Positions 31,400 to 42,179 are shown, numbered from the stretch's first letter. The stretch is 64,000 bases of DNA from Okapia johnstoni (GCA_024291935.2 CM044326.1:37757948-37821947); one strand, 5' to 3'. Made by a program: numbers and translations. Notes: generated by a model not told the origin, from the letters alone.

Positions 31400-32965
31400 C
31401 AATGAAGGAACATCTGATCCAGTCATCAGATCTAACTGCAGCCTTTTAAAAAGGAAATGTAACTCCAGATGTCATCTTAAGAAAATGAATCAATTAGGCA
31501 AATGCGGAATTCCCTCATAAATCAAAGGCTGAGACCCTCTTTTCAGTCCTAGCAGAGGAGTGGGGGCGGCCAGGAGGCTGGAGACGTAGCCGCTGCCATT
31601 TTTCATGACCAGGTAACCCTGATGCCTCCTGTCTCCTGAAGTTGTGTTTACATTACTGAAGGCTGGTTTGATTTGGAAAGTGTGTTCTGAGTGTTTCAAA
31701 CCTTTTACCCTGAAGATAATAATGCCTCAGCCTTCAGGAGCAGGACCCAGTATAAGCTGGTGTCACTATTCATAAAATAATTGAGTTTACACAAAAAGTG
31801 ATTTCAGTAATAGCTGCCTTTTTATAAGTATGTACATTTTATTTAAAATTACTGACTCAAAAGGCAAGGTAGGAAAAAAAAATCACCTCCAACAACTTCC
31901 TGTAATTGCGAATCATTGTGAGGGAAACAGAAGGAAAAGATTTCGAAATTATGAGCCATTATGCTCAAGAGAGAGAGAGGGAGAGAGAGAGAGAGAGAGG
32001 CAGTGGGAAAAAAAAAAAAGACATCTCGGCTTCATGAAACACAGCTGACAAGCTCGACTAAATTACCCCCGGACCATTACAAAAATCACTTAATTGCCAA
32101 GCATTTTGTTAGGTCAATTGACTCTAATTGAAAAAATAACAAAAAGCTTATTATGCTGCAAATGCGGCCGTGGAAAATGAGTCTTCTGTTAGAAGGAAAC
32201 AATAATTCTAAATTTCAGCTGCTGCTAACACTACAAAGTTCAGTGTTTCCTTCAGAGAGAATACGCCGTCAAGGAGAAAGTGAATTTGCATCAGTTGATT
32301 TTTTTCCCTTCTAGAGCCCCTCTTTCCTAGCTCTCTGTGCTCCCCCCTTTTCTGCCTGGCCACCCACCACCCCACTTGGCCAGTCTCGTCCCTGCAGAAG
32401 TCCATCCACCCTACCCCCTTCCATCAGCAAATAGACACCCTACTCCCAGCCCATCTTCTGGAGGAAAAGGGTTGGGGAGACAAAGAGCAGTCAGCTGTGT
32501 GGAGTCCAGCTTTCTCCAGGGCAGGACACTGCCCTTTGGGTAAACTGCCTTCCACATCATTCCCTCCAGCCAGCCACATTCTCCCTTTCCCATCCTGGCG
32601 GCTGCTGCCTCATCTCCTCCTGTCTCTTTTAAATATAGATAATAGAATAAGGCGACAGCTTATGTCCGTGAAATTTCTCTGAAATTGCCCCTCGCATGCG
32701 CGCCCAGGGCTGGTCTTGATTGACATCAAGTGTGGTAATTAAAAACCCCGCCAGCTGACGTAGGTGAAAGTTTATTTATAATTATACATTTTTTAGGATG
32801 GTTTGTCCAGAGTTGGTGCATTTAAAAAGGAGAATCCACCACAGCTCTGTTCCTGCCCCAATTATAGATTTAAATAGTGGGGGGTTCATAAGGGGGGTGA
32901 TTCTGCTTTGCAGGAAATAATTATTTGCCCATAAAACCGGGAGGCTGGGGTATGAAAGTCTGATG
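31400..32965. promoter_or_regulatory. Candidate conserved noncoding block (left part)
   Basis: About 1.5 kb with no recognisable ruminant repeat. Motif-rich words include ATTACAAAAATCACTTAATT, TTAGGTCAATTGACTCTAAT, GCTTATTATGCTGCAAATGC and CTTGATTGACATCAAGTGTG. The last holds TGATTGACAT (32717-32726), one base off the PBX-MEIS composite TGATTGACAG, next to TGTGGTAATTA (RUNX-like plus homeodomain core). A (GA)n tract lies at 31968-32000. This is how vertebrate developmental enhancers look. Conservation itself was not tested. Confidence 0.45.
31968..32000. repeat. (GA)n microsatellite
   Basis: About 16 GA units with one GG interruption, inside the candidate conserved block. Confidence 0.92.
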
Positions 32966-33000
32966 GCAGAGCCTTTGTTTGAGAAGCCACAGGGGAGAGA

Positions 33001-33345
33001 GTGTATATCTGTGTGCATGTGTATACGTGTGTTAGTGCATGTCTGTGTGTGTCCATGGGATGTGTGTCTGTGTGTGCAGATGCCTACGTTTCTGTGTGGG
33101 TATGCATGTCTTTGTGTATATATGTAGGTATGCTTGTGTATATACATTGTGTGTCCCCATGTGTGTCTATGAGTGTGTATGTGGCTGTACACATGCATGG
33201 GATGTGTGTCTGTGTGTGTAGATGCTTGTTTTCTGCCTGGGTGTGTGTGTCTGTGTGTATATGTGTGTGTGTGTGCTTGTGTGTATACCCTGTGTGTTCC
33301 CACGCATGTCTCTGAGTGTGTATGTGACTGTGTGTGTACACAAGT
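33001..33345. repeat. TG-rich array with 142-bp higher-order unit
   Basis: A (TG)n-derived tract. The word CATGGGATGTGTGTCTGTGT starts at 33054 and again at 33196, followed in both copies by GTG(C/T)AGATGC, then a GTGTATA segment, then GTGTGT(C/T)CCCA and GAGTGTGTATGTG(G/A)CTGT. This gives two units of about 142 bp plus a partial leading one. It creates long HTHTH-like or CVCVC-like open frames on both strands, which are artefacts. Confidence 0.88.
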
Positions 33346-34159
33346 ATATTGAAGGAGATTCATAAAGTGAAGACAAATAAATATTAATAGCACCTCCGCC
33401 CCTGCAATAAATACAGGGCTATAGATCACAAACCATCTCCCTCCTTGCTTTATTTTAAAAATTAAAAATCATGACCATCTTCAAATCCAAGACAAGGAAA
33501 CCCAGCTTTCACAAGCCCAAAGAGGACCCAGCCGTGTGCAGAGCCCGGGCTTCGCGAGCACTGAAGAAGCTAAGGTGTTTCTTTCCAGTCCACCTTCACG
33601 CTTGTTCAGGGTGACAGCTGGGATGTCGGACACCAGCGAGCAGGCACCTCTCCAGGCAGCCGGGGCACTTCCTCCTGCAGACCTCAGCTCACAGGGCGGT
33701 CTGTTTCAGAGCTCGGTGTCACTTACCCTTCGGGGCAGAGAGAGCACTATCAGACTGCACATCACGGCCCGTGGGGTTTCTCGGGGCCCCACCGCTGGAG
33801 ACAATGGCAGCAGTGGCCACGGAGGGCCCTGCCTGTCACCTGGCATCTTGGCAGGCAGCTGAACCGCAGTGGAAACTGAACCCCATCGGGATGCTACAGG
33901 TGTTAAGGGCACCGGGGCAACGCTTGAAACATCGGCCGGGAGACAGCAGGGCAACCAGAAGCTTTTCTTCCGGGGAGATCCTATGGGGTTTCTGGGGGGC
34001 CTGGGCCACCGCTGAGGGAAGGAGCCTCCAAGAGAAGGCAGGATGCAAAAGCCACAGCCAGTTTGTGAGTCAAGAGCTGGGAGAGGTCAAGGCCAGGCCC
34101 AGGGAACAGCATCCACCCCCCACTCGCCCCCCACCAGGAGCACTGCAATGAGAGGACAG
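33346..34159. other. GC-richer unique sequence, no gene confirmed
   Basis: From about 33530 the DNA is GC-richer (CAGAGCCCGGGCTTCGCGAG). Overlapping frames of 70-126 codons occur on both strands. None shows a family motif and no convincing splice-bounded exon was found, so no gene is called. Confidence 0.42.
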
Positions 34160-34732
34160 GCTGCCTGGAAGGAAGGGAGTCCTTCCGAGTAAGTAGCAGA
34201 GCCCCACCGAGAGAAATAAAAGTGAAGAATGGTGAATTCGGTACCACTTGCCAGACCAATGAGCTTCATCAATTAATCACAGCCAAATAATCACCACCTA
34301 CATTAAAGAATAATACATGAAAAGGACAGGGGCCTCGCTGTAACTTATTCAGAAAGGGCTGCCTCCCTAATCCCTCCGAGTCCTGACATGTTAACTGGGT
34401 AGCGACTAATTAGATGTCAAAAATTCATAAGCGCTCTTTAATATTGCATATATCCGCAGCCGCCGACATTTCCATATGAGAGTTGTATACACAGAAGTCA
34501 CTATAGCATTAAAACACAGCGGGAAGGGAGAAATTAAAGGGGACCAATAAAAACAATGTCCCTCCAAAACCCCAGAGAGCGCCAGGCTTTGGAAGTGTGT
34601 ACTTTCTTATTCAGAAAAGGTATCACCTTAATAAGAATTATAGGCAAAGGGTTTCGCCGCTCCGTGCTGCGCGGACAGAAAGAGGGAGAGGAGACGGGCT
34701 TATCAAAGGCGCTGCCAGGTAAATAGTAATTT

Positions 34733-34748
34733 ATTGTGCATGCACAAT
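34733..34748. repeat. Perfect 16-bp palindrome
   Basis: ATTGTGCATGCACAAT is its own reverse complement. It contains overlapping TTGTGCA / TGCACAA half-sites that resemble C/EBP- or POU-type elements. Confidence 0.97.
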
Positions 34749-34755
34749 GAACATT

Positions 34756-34777
34756 ACCCAGTGTCCTGACACTGGGT
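34756..34777. repeat. 10-bp inverted repeat with 2-base centre
   Basis: ACCCAGTGTC, CT, GACACTGGGT. Flanking ATT and GATAAT extend the symmetry imperfectly. It starts 8 bp after the 16-bp palindrome. Confidence 0.97.
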
Positions 34778-35264
34778 GATAATGAAAGACTTGTTATTTG
34801 GCATCCACCGAGGGGATTTCCACTCCCCCACCTCCCCTCTCCCTGTCTCTCTTGAGCAAAGAAGCAGTGATGGGTCCTGGCAGCTGCTGCCTGTTTCAAG
34901 CCATTTCACATAATATAGGAAGCACCTGAAGTTTAGTGGATTAAGTAAGTGAGTTAGTTTGCCGGCGCAGTGATATATATGTTGCCTGCATGTGAACTTA
35001 TATTTCAAATGCAGGGGACTATATTTTTATGAAACAAGCCTTTTCCTGTCGGAAGAATTATAGGAATGTGATATAATACAAGGCAGTGAGATTAAAAACA
35101 ATGCATCATAGCGGGGAGAAAATGCACTGTTTTATGGCTTGCACCCGTTAATTGAACCTCTCAGGAATAAAGAGAAGGGCTCTGCAGGAACCTACTGGAA
35201 ATCATTCTCTTTTTTGACTTCTGGGGGGTGATTTTGTTTGTTTGTTTATTTTTTATACATTTTT

Positions 35265-35375
35265 TATACTCTAGCATACATATAAATACACACATGCATA
35301 CACACATGTATATACACATACATATATATACAAACACATATATGCCCACATGCACACACACACACAGATGTATAT
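35265..35375. repeat. Degenerate (CA)n/(TA)n tract
   Basis: ATACACACATGCATACACAC, CATACATATATATACAAACA and ATGCACACACACACACAGAT. Spurious HTHTH-type frames arise here. Confidence 0.85.
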
Positions 35376-35504
35376 ACAATGCCATGAATGACTTGCCTCA
35401 ATTTCTGAATGAAAATGTTCTTTTAGAGAAAGTTCCATTTAATTCTGCTCACATTTGACATAGGAGGAGAGTGAGTAAGTTGTATTAAGGACCATAGAAA
35501 AAGC

Positions 35505-35620
35505 AATCTGAGTTCAAATCATCAGGTGAATAATTATTAGCAGCCCCGCACCAATTCCATTAGTATTCTGAGCCTCAGTTTTCTTCCTGTAAAATAGGAG
35601 AAGCCTGCCTTCCTCCTGGC
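35505..35620 (+). mobile_element. MIR SINE fragment
   Basis: CTGAGTTCAAATCATCAGGT followed by CTGAGCCTCAGTTTTCTTCC and TGTAAAATAGGAGAAGCCTG gives sense MIR. Confidence 0.6.
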
Positions 35621-35788
35621 TGGTTGGATAAGGTGCGGTGACGACATGAGGAGCACCACGGCTTCTATCTATAAGGTGCCAAGGCCATGCATCCTGATTA
35701 ATTTCCATTGTGACTACGGCCAGGGCAGCTCCTTCTCATGTATATTGCAGCATTGACACAGACTTGTATTTTGGGTATCAGGTGAGTG

Positions 35789-35994
35789 TTGGTTTGGCTC
35801 AGTGGTAAAGAACCCACTTGCAATGCAGGAGACGAGGGCTCAGTCTCTGGGTTGGGAAGATCGCCGGAAGGAAGGAAATGGCAACCTATTCCTGTATTCT
35901 TGCATGGAAAATCCCATGGACAGAGGAGCCTGGTGGGCTATAGTCCATGGGGTTGCAAAGAATCAGACATGATTTAGCACTAAACAACAACAAC
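35789..35994 (+). mobile_element. Bov-tA SINE, 5' end missing
   Basis: TTGGCTCAGTGGTAAAGAAC, AGGGCTCAGTCTCTGGGTTG and CAGACATGATTTAGCACTAA, with the tail ACAACAACAACC. The first GGGCTTCCC word is replaced by GTGTTGGT. Confidence 0.92.
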
Positions 35995-36752
35995 CTGGAT
36001 GACTGCAAGGATGCAAGCTCCACAGTAGCAATTAATGATCAGCTTCATGATTTGGGGGAAATCCCTTTCAGTGACACTCTGAGCTCCATCTCTGATTATA
36101 TCTATGCCGATTCCACCTCTGCATGTCTCTCCAGACTCATGCTTGTCTCTGGAATGTCACCTCCAAGGGTGACATTCCCAGAAGGAGGATGAGACCTGAG
36201 TCAGTCTTCCAGCACAGCACCGTGGCCCACAGTTAGTCTTCATATGACTACACAGGGTCCTTGGTTTGGAATTCACTACATTAATTCAGGCAGGCTGAAA
36301 AGATTCCTATATGGCCACTATTTAAATCACAATTAATTGAATCATTTGCTGTTTTTGCATCCATAATTCTTTCTTACGGTGTTATATTGGTTTTGTCCCC
36401 AGTTTCAGCATTTCTTTTATTCTAAGCAGGAGCCTCTATTAATTTTGACTGGTAGCCAGGAAGACATGATCTCACCTGGCTTGCTAGAGTGCAGGAAATA
36501 AGATTTTTATTTTTCTTTGAGTTAAGATTGAAGTCCAGGTCACTTCACTCATTCATGGCATTATTCACCCAATCATTCATGACCTGTGTTCCCTTTTAAA
36601 ATATTTTTTAGCACAATTAGTACTTCCTGATTTTATGTTTCCTCTTGGTGATACTCGGAAAAGCAGCCAAGTTGTTCTACTCCCCAAAACGTATAGCCCA
36701 ATGGGTCATGGTAATGATAACCAGTGACTCAATATACTAACATGCACTTATA
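35995..36752. other. Unique sequence, no gene seen
   Basis: Near 36150-36185 GGAATGTCACCTCCAAGGGT and GACATTCC form an imperfect inverted repeat (GGAATGTC / GACATTCC). No gene seen. Confidence 0.42.
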
Positions 36753-36762
36753 GTGATATAAG

Positions 36763-36987
36763 GGCTTCCCACGTGGCTCAGTGGTAAAGAATCTGCCAGC
36801 CAGTGCAGGAGGCACAAGAGACACGGGTTCAATTCCTGGGTCAGAAAGATTTCCCTAGAGCAGGAAATGGCAATCTGCTCCAGTATTTTGCCCTGGAAAA
36901 TTCCATGGACAGAGAAGCCTGGTGGGCTACAGTCCACAGAGTCGCAAAGAGTCAAACACAACTTAGCAACTGAGCACAGCATACGTT
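36763..36987 (+). mobile_element. Bov-tA SINE with perfect 10-bp target-site duplication
   Basis: GGCTTCCCACGTGGCTCAGT, GGGTTCAATTCCTGGG, GTCGCAAAGAGTCAAACACA. Flanked by GTGATATAAG at 36753-36762 and 36988-36997. The intact duplication marks a relatively recent insertion. Confidence 0.95.
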
Positions 36988-36997
36988 GTGATATAAG

Positions 36998-37457
36998 TGC
37001 TGGGAGAAAAGCAGACATTTGTTAGGGGACTTTAGGGTACCTCTAAGGTAGCCCAGGGTGGGGACAGTCAGGAGAGGCACTGAACTAGGCATGGAAGAGC
37101 TAGTCTGAGATGAGGGTAAGGGAATTGACTGAGGCAGGCTGAGAGAACAAAAGCACATTCAAAGGTACAACTGAAAAGGTCAGTGTAGTGAAACTTCTGT
37201 GGAGCTTGTTCTCTTCTCTCCATCCAGCTATCCTCTGGAGATAGCACTGAACATTATTCGGGGAGCCACTCACACTCCGCGGCATGTGAGGTCAGTACAA
37301 CTGAGCCCCATCCTTAGACTTACGGATAGGCTGTCACTTTTTTCATCAATTATTGTACCCACACCTTTGGCCACTGTGACTGGTTCATGGATGAGCACAT
37401 AACCCACTCAAAGCCAATGAAATTTAAGAACTTTTCTGGGGATTCTGGGTAAAGAGG
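36998..37457. other. Unique or old-repeat sequence, no gene seen
   Basis: GTGACTGGTTCATGGATGAG, CACATAACCCACTCAAAGCC and AATGAAATTTAAG around 37375-37430 resemble an old dispersed mammalian repeat whose name I cannot assign. No gene seen. Confidence 0.4.
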
Positions 37458-37668
37458 GAGCTTCCCTGGTGGCTCAGCAGTAAAGAATTCATCTGCAATG
37501 CAGGAGGCCCAGGTTCGATCCCTGAGCTGGGAAGATCCCCTGGAGAAGGGCATGGCAACCCATTCCAGCATTCTTATCTGGGGAATCTCATGGACAAAAG
37601 AGCCTGGCAGGCTACAGTCCTTAGGGTCACAAAGAGCTGGACATGACTGGAGCAACTGACCACATGTG
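37458..37668 (+). mobile_element. Bov-tA SINE with intact B box
   Basis: AGCTTCCCTGGTGGCTCAGC, the Pol III B-box word GGTTCGATCCC, GAGCAACTGACCACATG. Similar text CTGGGTAAAGAGG (37445-) and CTGGGAAAGAGAAG (37673-) on either side suggests a decayed target-site duplication. Confidence 0.93.
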
Positions 37669-37979
37669 CACTCTGGGAAAGAGAAGCCTCCTCTCTCTTC
37701 CACAAATCTCTCAGAACTCTTCTTCTGGATAATGTGGTATGAGATTATAAGATGCAGCCATTTATTTTTAAACTGACAGGGAAGGATCCAGCACTGCCAG
37801 AACTATTGCAGGAAGTCAGAACAGAAAGACAGAGATGAAATGGGTCCATGTGATATTGTTTGAGTTGCTGGATCAATCTTCATCTCAGACTAGATGACTA
37901 TGAGTTCTACAATTATATAAGCCCAAAAGACGTCAATTTTATTTAAAACAGGCTGAGGAGGGATTTATTTTATTTGACA

Positions 37980-38165
37980 CGTATAATGTGTGAAATAGAT
38001 GATGAATAGGATAGATTATGATGCGGCTGGTGGTGTTGACCATGAAGATGATGATGGTCATGATGATGATGAAGAGGAAAGTGGGTGGTTCAGTAATGAT
38101 AATGGTAAAAGCGATGCTGAAAATTTTGGTGGTGATGATGATAATGGAGATGCTGAAAATTGTTA
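37980..38165. repeat. Degenerate GAT/ATG triplet-rich tract
   Basis: GATGATGATGGTCATGATGA, TGATGATGATAATGGAGATG and the repeated word GATGCTGAAAATT (about 38111 and 38148). An old triplet array. Confidence 0.75.
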
Positions 38166-38174
38166 ACATGGGTC

Positions 38175-38400
38175 ATTTTTAATGTATCACGCATTGCATT
38201 TGGTGCTCTAAGAATAGTGTATTTGATCTTTACAAAATTCTGCAAGGTGGATATTAACATTTCTAGTTTACAGATAAGAAAACTAAGGTTTATAAGGAGA
38301 GAGAGGTCAAGTAATTTACCTGAAGTCCTATACTTCATAAGTAGGAGAAGTGGCATGCAAACAGCATGGCTCAACTTGAAAGCCCAGGTTTTAGCTGAGG
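38175..38400 (-). mobile_element. MIR SINE, near full length
   Basis: ATTGTGTATTTG-like start, then TTTACAGATAAGAAAACTAA, GAGAGGTCAAGTAATTTACC and GAAAGCCCAGGTTTTAGCTG. Reversed MIR order. Confidence 0.72.
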
Positions 38401-38671
38401 GGAAATGATGCTGAAGAGATAAGAGCTAGAGAAGCACCATTCAGATGCAGGGTAGCCCTTGCACATAAGGCACAGGGGTCTGGATTTGCAATGGAAAATC
38501 GTTATTTGGAACATCTTCTGCTTTCCTTCCTCAAGCGTGAACTCCATACCTACCAGGAATACCCTCTACTGCAACCCTTTTCACATGTTTTTGCATTGAC
38601 AGGCTTCTTGTTGGGATTCCATGTCTCCCACAAGAAATGTCTGTAGTTAGACTATGAGATTGAAGATGGTG

Positions 38672-38702
38672 TGTTAGTCAGGGTTCTTTAAGGTTCCCAA
38701 TA

Positions 38703-38734
<32 letters not shown>

Positions 38735-39148
38735 GTTAGAAGAAATTTGTAAACATGATTAAGGGGACTGAAAAGTCCTGAGATTTGTAGTCTGCAATCT
38801 ACAGCCCCAGGAGAGCTGATGGTGTAGCTCTAGTCCAAAGGTCAGCAGATTCAAGAGCCAAGAAATCCATGTTTCAGTTAGAGTCCAAAGGTAGAAAGAA
38901 ACGATGTCTCAAATCAGAGACAAACAGGAGAGTTCCCACTTACTTTCAGGAGAGCAGTTCAGGTCTTCAACTGATTAGATGTGGCCCATCTACATTGAGA
39001 AGGGCAATGTGTTTTACTCAGTCTACTATTAAATGTTAATCTCTTCCAACTAATGGCCTCATAGAAATATCCATAATAATATTTGACCTAATATTTGAGT
39101 CTTATTATCAGATCAAGCAGATCTATAAAATTAGCCAGCACAGGCAGG
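38672..39148. mobile_element. Ancient interspersed repeat, family uncertain
   Basis: Long matched pattern: GTTAGTCAGGGTTCTTTAAG, a (GA)n run at 38708-38735, GAGAGCTGATGGTGTAGCTC, CAGGTCTTCAACTGATTAGA, AATATTTGACCTAATATTTG and ATAAAATTAGCCAGCAC. I recognise this as one of the old repeats common in mammals (a TGTGATGGTTAATTTTATGT-type end in reverse), but cannot name the family with certainty. Confidence 0.6.
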
Positions 39149-39944
39149 AATTAGGACATTGTGTGAATAGCCTCAGATTCTTATGTAGTGTTTGGCAAAC
39201 AGGAGGTGCTGGATAAATACTTCTGAGTTAAGTACAGGCAGAGGCATTGCTGGATGGAGATTTTTAGCATAAAGAAGACACAGCTTTGGCTGAGATACAT
39301 TTACCTTCGAAAGCTTGAAAGATGAATTTGATAATTTCTGGCTTACCCACTATATCCTTAGCTTCTCACAGGTGAACTTAACCCTAAGTTCAGGCTCAGC
39401 TTCCCTAGAACTAGTTTGGGAGGATGCTGTAGGAAGCAAGGGTTCAGGAGCTCCTTTGAAAACAAGGCATGAGTCCCCCAGCACCCAGCATCAGATCACC
39501 TGAGCTACCAAATCAACGCTGCCCATCGGAGGTGCTGCTGTCTCCCCAGATTCCTGTGTTGCACCAGCCCCATCCAGCCACTAGGGCTCTGAGTGCTTCA
39601 AGATGAGTCCTTTGGGTCTGAGAGTGGCCATTACCCTTTAACTTGTACCAAATTCTAAGACCTGATTCCAGACTTCCCTTCTAGAAAAGCTGTATTCTCT
39701 GTATCTCAAGCTCTGTTTTCTCAGACCCTCCCTGTATCTAGACAATATTTTATTTTTGCCTCTAGTTTTAGGTCCTGCTTCCCAGCTTTGTGTGTTACCA
39801 CATGCAGGCGACGTGCTTATGCTTTCCATCACCTCAGAAATGACAGCAATCATGAAAACTAGAAACTTATTTTGTGTATGCATATAGGTGGCAGAATGAG
39901 GACTGGAAAATAGGGAGGGTGATTTTTGACTCAAAGTGAAGGGC
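39149..39944. other. Unique sequence, no gene seen
   Basis: A possible MIR/L2 tail (TTTGGCAAACAGGAGGTGCT) lies near 39192. The minus-strand 140-codon frame at 39638-40060 runs into a SINE and is not coding. Confidence 0.42.
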
Positions 39945-40163
39945 TGTCTTCCCAGGTGGCGAAGTGGCAAAGAATCTGCCTGCCAATGCAGGAGATGCAA
40001 GGGACTCAGGTTCAATCCCTGGGCCAGGAAGATCCCCTGGAGTAGGAAATGGCAACCCACTTCAGTATTTTTGCCTGAAAAATTCTTTGAACAGAGGAGC
40101 CTGGCTGGCCACTGTTCATGGGGTCACAAAGATTCAGAAACAGCTGAGCAACTGAACAACAAA
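39945..40163 (+). mobile_element. Bov-tA SINE
   Basis: TCTTCCCAGGTGGCGAAGTG, AGGTTCAATCCCTGGGCCAG, CAGCTGAGCAACTGAACAAC. Full length. Confidence 0.93.
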
Positions 40164-40944
40164 GAGTTGTCTATCCATGCAAGTCTGGGGACAGCTTGGA
40201 CTATGGGGTCATGGTTATGTTTATATATCATCATCCTGAGCTGCATTGGCTGAACTTTGATTCTACTCTCTTTATGCCTTGGGCATGCAGAGAGGAGAAC
40301 TATCAAAGAACTGAAGAGAGAAGAGAGTTTTGGAAACTTGGACTGGAGCAATAGACTGAAATGAGACTTTGGGACTGAGGGTGGACTAGAGGCAGGTGCG
40401 CTCTGCATGCCAGGAAGGGATGTGAGATCCCTTGCAACTTCCTTTCATGGTGTGAGTACTGGGATATGGCTCTTTCTTGCTTGTGTTTACCACCCAAGAG
40501 GAAGTCAAATGCCTTAAGATCTTCCCTGGGATTTTATTCTGGGCTAGGTTGGGGTAGGATGTATTGCTTGGATAATTACAGTCACTTGAGATGAAGAAAA
40601 TCCATCATTACAAACTTCTACTAAGTCTTTATATATCTGAGATGCCAGTCATTTTGTAGTGGGGTCCATTTTTATTCACGGTGAACTCTAGCACAATCAG
40701 CAATCAGGACGATTAACTGAAAGGACTAGGTCTCTTCTGCGTAATGATATATGTGATGGATGGTGCCAATTCCACTGCACACAGAAGCAGATTATGTTAC
40801 AGTTATAGCCAATTTTCTCTTAACATGAACTTAGACTGCTCTTTTTCTGAGAATTATTATGTGCCACTGAATATTATGTTTCTCTGGAATGTTGTGACAT
40901 GTGTGTGACATGTGTGTGTTTGTATATGTTTGCCCATGATTTTT
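40164..40944. other. Unique sequence, no gene seen
   Basis: A short GTGTGACATG direct repeat (GTGACATGTGTGTGACATGT) lies near 40895. No gene seen. Confidence 0.42.
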
Positions 40945-41075
40945 TACTGAGCATCTACTATAGGCTAGGTAATGGTCTGGGTGCAGGGCCTACAGTGCAG
41001 AGTCCTTATCAGGCTAAAGTTTATCATCTGGTGAAAAAGATATGAGTTGAATAGATGAATGTAATAAATGCAGTT
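40945..41075 (-). mobile_element. L2 LINE 3'-end fragment
   Basis: TACTGAGCATCTACTATAGG, CTAGGTAATGGTCTGGGTGC and AGGGCCTACAGTGCAGAGTC give a reversed L2 end. Confidence 0.55.
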
Positions 41076-41439
41076 AGCAGTCAGTATTGTAGGAGATTGT
41101 CAGGTGCAGAATCAAGTTCTGAAAAGCTGCTGTTTCTTTCAGGCACTCTTTTGAGAATAGTGACCGAGTCCTGGTTTCTTTGTAAAATGGGAACAGGTGT
41201 ATGCATCGGGGACCCTAGTAGACGGATCAGTGTAGCGGTCACTTTGAGTGCTCTGCAGAGATTTGCTTTACAGAGCCAGAGCACCCATCCTTCAATTACT
41301 CCAAGAGTTGGCTGTTGCACAATTTTATGGAGAATTGTCCTAAAAACTGCACTCTCCACCCACCCACCCATGACACAGGTGACCTGCAGCTAACAGATGA
41401 CTGACACGTAGTAGCTAAGGCTTGGTATCTGGGTCCCAG

Positions 41440-41665
41440 GGGGGATCAACCTTGCAGTATAATTCATACTCTACAGCTCTCATGGGATCAGGCATAAGCT
41501 GGACTAGACTTAAAACTGGAACTTTATCATGTAGAAACAGTTCTTTCCCCTGTCCTTTCCCTGTTTTCTTCACTCTTGTTTTAAATTTCTCTCTCAATAA
41601 GTCACAGGCATAAGAGTCTGCATCTCAGACTCTGTTTCCTGGGACTGCCAGGTGCTAAGATATGC
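41440..41665 (+). mobile_element. Possible MaLR/ERVL-type LTR 3' part
   Basis: TCTCTCTCAATAAGTCACAG (a polyadenylation-like AATAA context) followed by TCTGCATCTCAGACTCTGTT and TCCTGGGACTGCCAGGTGCT resembles the 3' part of old mammalian LTRs. No internal retroviral genes are present. Family uncertain. Confidence 0.35.
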
Positions 41666-42179
41666 AGTGATGTAGTCTGACCACACGCGAGTTAGGGCTG
41701 ATCTTTGCACAGTGTTTACTAGGTTACTGGGGCCCTAAATCTATCCCTAATGCACCCACACAGCAAAACAAGGGCAAATGAACAACATCCGGACCCCACT
41801 GAACAACCCAGAAAAGGTTCCTGTTTTGTCCCAGGCTTGATTCCTAAAGTGCTATGGCTTTGGCACAAAGAGAAAGGCTGGTGGCCCTCAGCAGCGGGGT
41901 TGGGTAAATGAGATGGAACCAGCAGAGGCTGCAAAAAGAAAGTTGATTTTGCTTCACCTAGATTAGCTCACTGGAGAGAAAATTGTTTTCAAGTTTTAAA
42001 TAAGCAAATGGACTTCACAAGTGTTGATGAGGGTTTGGTCCTTGAAACCACAGCTCAGAGTAGAAGCTATCAACATTCAACCGACGGCAATCATTTTTAG
42101 AGACTCAAGAAGTAATAAATAAGCCCATGAGGGTTATAATTTATTAGATGTTCACAAAGTGTCAGTCTGTATAAAATGA
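41666..42179. other. Unique sequence, no gene seen
   Basis: No repeat or coding signature recognised. Confidence 0.42.

Larger units (their letters stand above)
34160..35165. promoter_or_regulatory. Candidate conserved noncoding block (right part)
   Basis: About 1 kb without repeats, dense in homeodomain, POU and CpG-retaining words: TTCATCAATTAATCACAGCC, GGGTAGCGACTAATTAGATG, TTTAATATTGCATATATCCG, CAGCCGCCGACATTTCCATA and GGGGACCAATAAAAACAATG. It contains a 16-bp palindrome and a 10-bp hairpin (separate entries). The lack of SINEs in a SINE-rich window supports constraint, but this is inference. Confidence 0.5.

Noticed and set aside
32782..33429. 215-codon minus-strand frame rich in His/Thr
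   Set aside because: It is produced by the TG/CA-rich array. The opposite strand is equally open, giving Cys/Val-rich frames, which is typical of dinucleotide repeats.
33771..34151. 126-codon frame in GC-richer DNA
   Set aside because: No domain, overlapping frames on both strands, and no convincing splice sites. GC-rich DNA has few stops by chance.
37458..37668. tRNA-like gene within a Bov-tA (A/B boxes present)
   Set aside because: The tRNA-Glu-derived head belongs to the SINE. It cannot fold into a complete tRNA with acceptor stem, so no tRNA gene is called here or at the other Bov-tA copies.
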